NCBI RefSeq assembly: GCF_008086205.1
Contig: NZ_VSKK01000001.1
Location: 1,860,001 to 1,924,000, forward strand
Source of the DNA: Bizionia myxarmorum
GTDB lineage: Bacteria; Bacteroidota; Bacteroidia; Flavobacteriales; Flavobacteriaceae
Direction: 5' to 3'
Length of the DNA stretch: 64,000 bases
Shown here: piece after piece, positions 63,449 through 64,000 of the stretch
How the letters are laid out: every line of letters starts with the position of its first letter
Numbering within the stretch: the stretch's first letter is position 1
Made by a program: the position numbers and the translations under genes
The notes under the pieces: generated by a model
Told to the model about the DNA's origin: nothing
The model's input: only the letters and a program-made list of their open reading frames with translations
The model's database searches: none

Positions 63449-64000
63449 TATTTAAAAATCATAATTAAACGTTCAGAAGCAGTTTTATGGAATTTATGCA
63501 ATTTATAATCGCCAAAAATATCTAATAAATAAACACCGGCTTGCTCAAACAACGCTTCAAAATCGGATAATGTGAAAGCACGAACGCGTTCTTGAAATTT
63601 ATAGTTTTCGCCAGCATCTTCAAATTCAATGTCTTTGATGATATAGCCATCTTCAACAGAACGTTTTAAATGAAAATCAATACCATCAACGGTTTTCAAT
63701 TCTTCAGGGACTAAATTATCAATTACAAAATCACTATTCATAAAGTCAATCACACCAAAACCCGTTTCATTTAAATCAGCTTGAATTGCTTTTATGGTTC
63801 TTAAATTATCAACTTCATTTTCAAAATAACCAAAACTGGTGAATAAATTAAAAACGGCGTCAAACTGCTTGTCAAACGGTTTGCACATATCATGCACTTT
63901 AAAATGCAAGGTGTCATTTTCAAATTGTTTGGCGTGTACTATACTGTTTTCAGATAAATCGGCACCGGTAACATCAAAACCTAAAGAATTTAAGTAAATA
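63448..64000 (-). CDS. Class I SAM-dependent methyltransferase, 5' end outside window
   Basis: The frame is open through base 64000, so the N-terminus with the glycine-rich motif I lies beyond the window. What remains shows the acidic end of strand two in GFDVTGADLSENSI, which contacts SAM, then FKVHDMCKPFDKQFDAVFNLFTSFGYF (motif IV), VIDFMNSDFV and a C-terminal sheet. Family: methyltransferase type 11/25-like; substrate unknown. Its stop overlaps the ZIP start by one base, so they share a transcript. Confidence 0.85.
   Translation of the reverse strand, partial: IYLNSLGFDVTGADLSENSIVHAKQFENDTLHFKVHDMCKPFDKQFDAVFNLFTSFGYFENEVDNLRTIKAIQADLNETGFGVIDFMNSDFVIDNLVPEELKTVDGIDFHLKRSVEDGYIIKDIEFEDAGENYKFQERVRAFTLSDFEALFEQAGVYLLDIFGDYKLHKFHKTASERLIMIFK

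Overview
The window is chromosomal DNA from an AT-rich member of the Bacteroidota, most likely a marine-type Flavobacteriaceae. Evidence for this includes a gliding-type ABC transporter gene (GldF/GldG), lipoproteins with an acidic run just after the lipid cysteine, BspA-type repeats, DUF4294, DUF4412, DUF4268 and DUF3347 families, and TAnnTTTG-type -7 promoter boxes. No rRNA, tRNA, IS element, prophage or CRISPR array was seen. The genus cannot be named from this sequence alone.

Layout. (1) 1-5157 is a copper/heavy-metal resistance run on the plus strand: the 3' part of a copper ATPase, a DUF305 membrane protein, a four-helix-bundle protein, a CusB-like adaptor and a metal-binding lipoprotein, closed by a terminator. 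A second, complete and very similar ATPase lies at 25023-27524. (2) 5230-9598 holds an M24 peptidase, a decayed DUF2237 gene, a flavin oxidoreductase with a small membrane protein, and ferritin. (3) 9974-18080 is a cluster of surface lipoproteins that share one type of leader peptide but carry unrelated mature domains. It includes one chimeric pseudogene. It is followed by a DUF4412 protein and a LytTR regulator/LytS-type kinase pair (19504-22293). Four upstream regions in this area share direct repeats with an exact 21-bp period, which suggests that the two-component pair controls part of the cluster. (4) 22488-35915 holds a FUSC transporter, the ATPase, dnaN, a fused GldF-GldG gene flanked by heptamer microsatellites, SAM hydroxide adenosyltransferase, phoH and purC. 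(5) 36149-40589 holds a lipoprotein, an AGCS symporter and acetyl-CoA synthetase.

(6) 40590-44036 is the most unusual accessory stretch. It contains decayed ORFs, an HNH nuclease overlapping a small gene, and a 243-residue two-fold repeated helical protein of unknown function. A perfectly phased array of twelve 21-bp repeats follows, bounded by near-identical flanks, and then a NYN/OST-HTH RNase-like gene. (7) 44125-51061 holds MarC, an MFS exporter and a cytosolic kinase with an NtrC-like regulator. A textbook sigma-54 promoter with an upstream palindrome drives a small Cys protein, glutamate dehydrogenase-family enzyme, a GreA/Rnk-like protein and a small partner. This looks like a nitrogen-control module. 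(8) 51144-54846 is a biotin-dependent acyl-CoA carboxylase operon. (9) 54915-64000 holds PrsW, a flippase, a WYL regulator, a 52-residue Cys protein, NUDIX, an M42 peptidase, DUF4294, hemolysin III, a second MarC, DUF4268, a ZIP transporter and a truncated methyltransferase.
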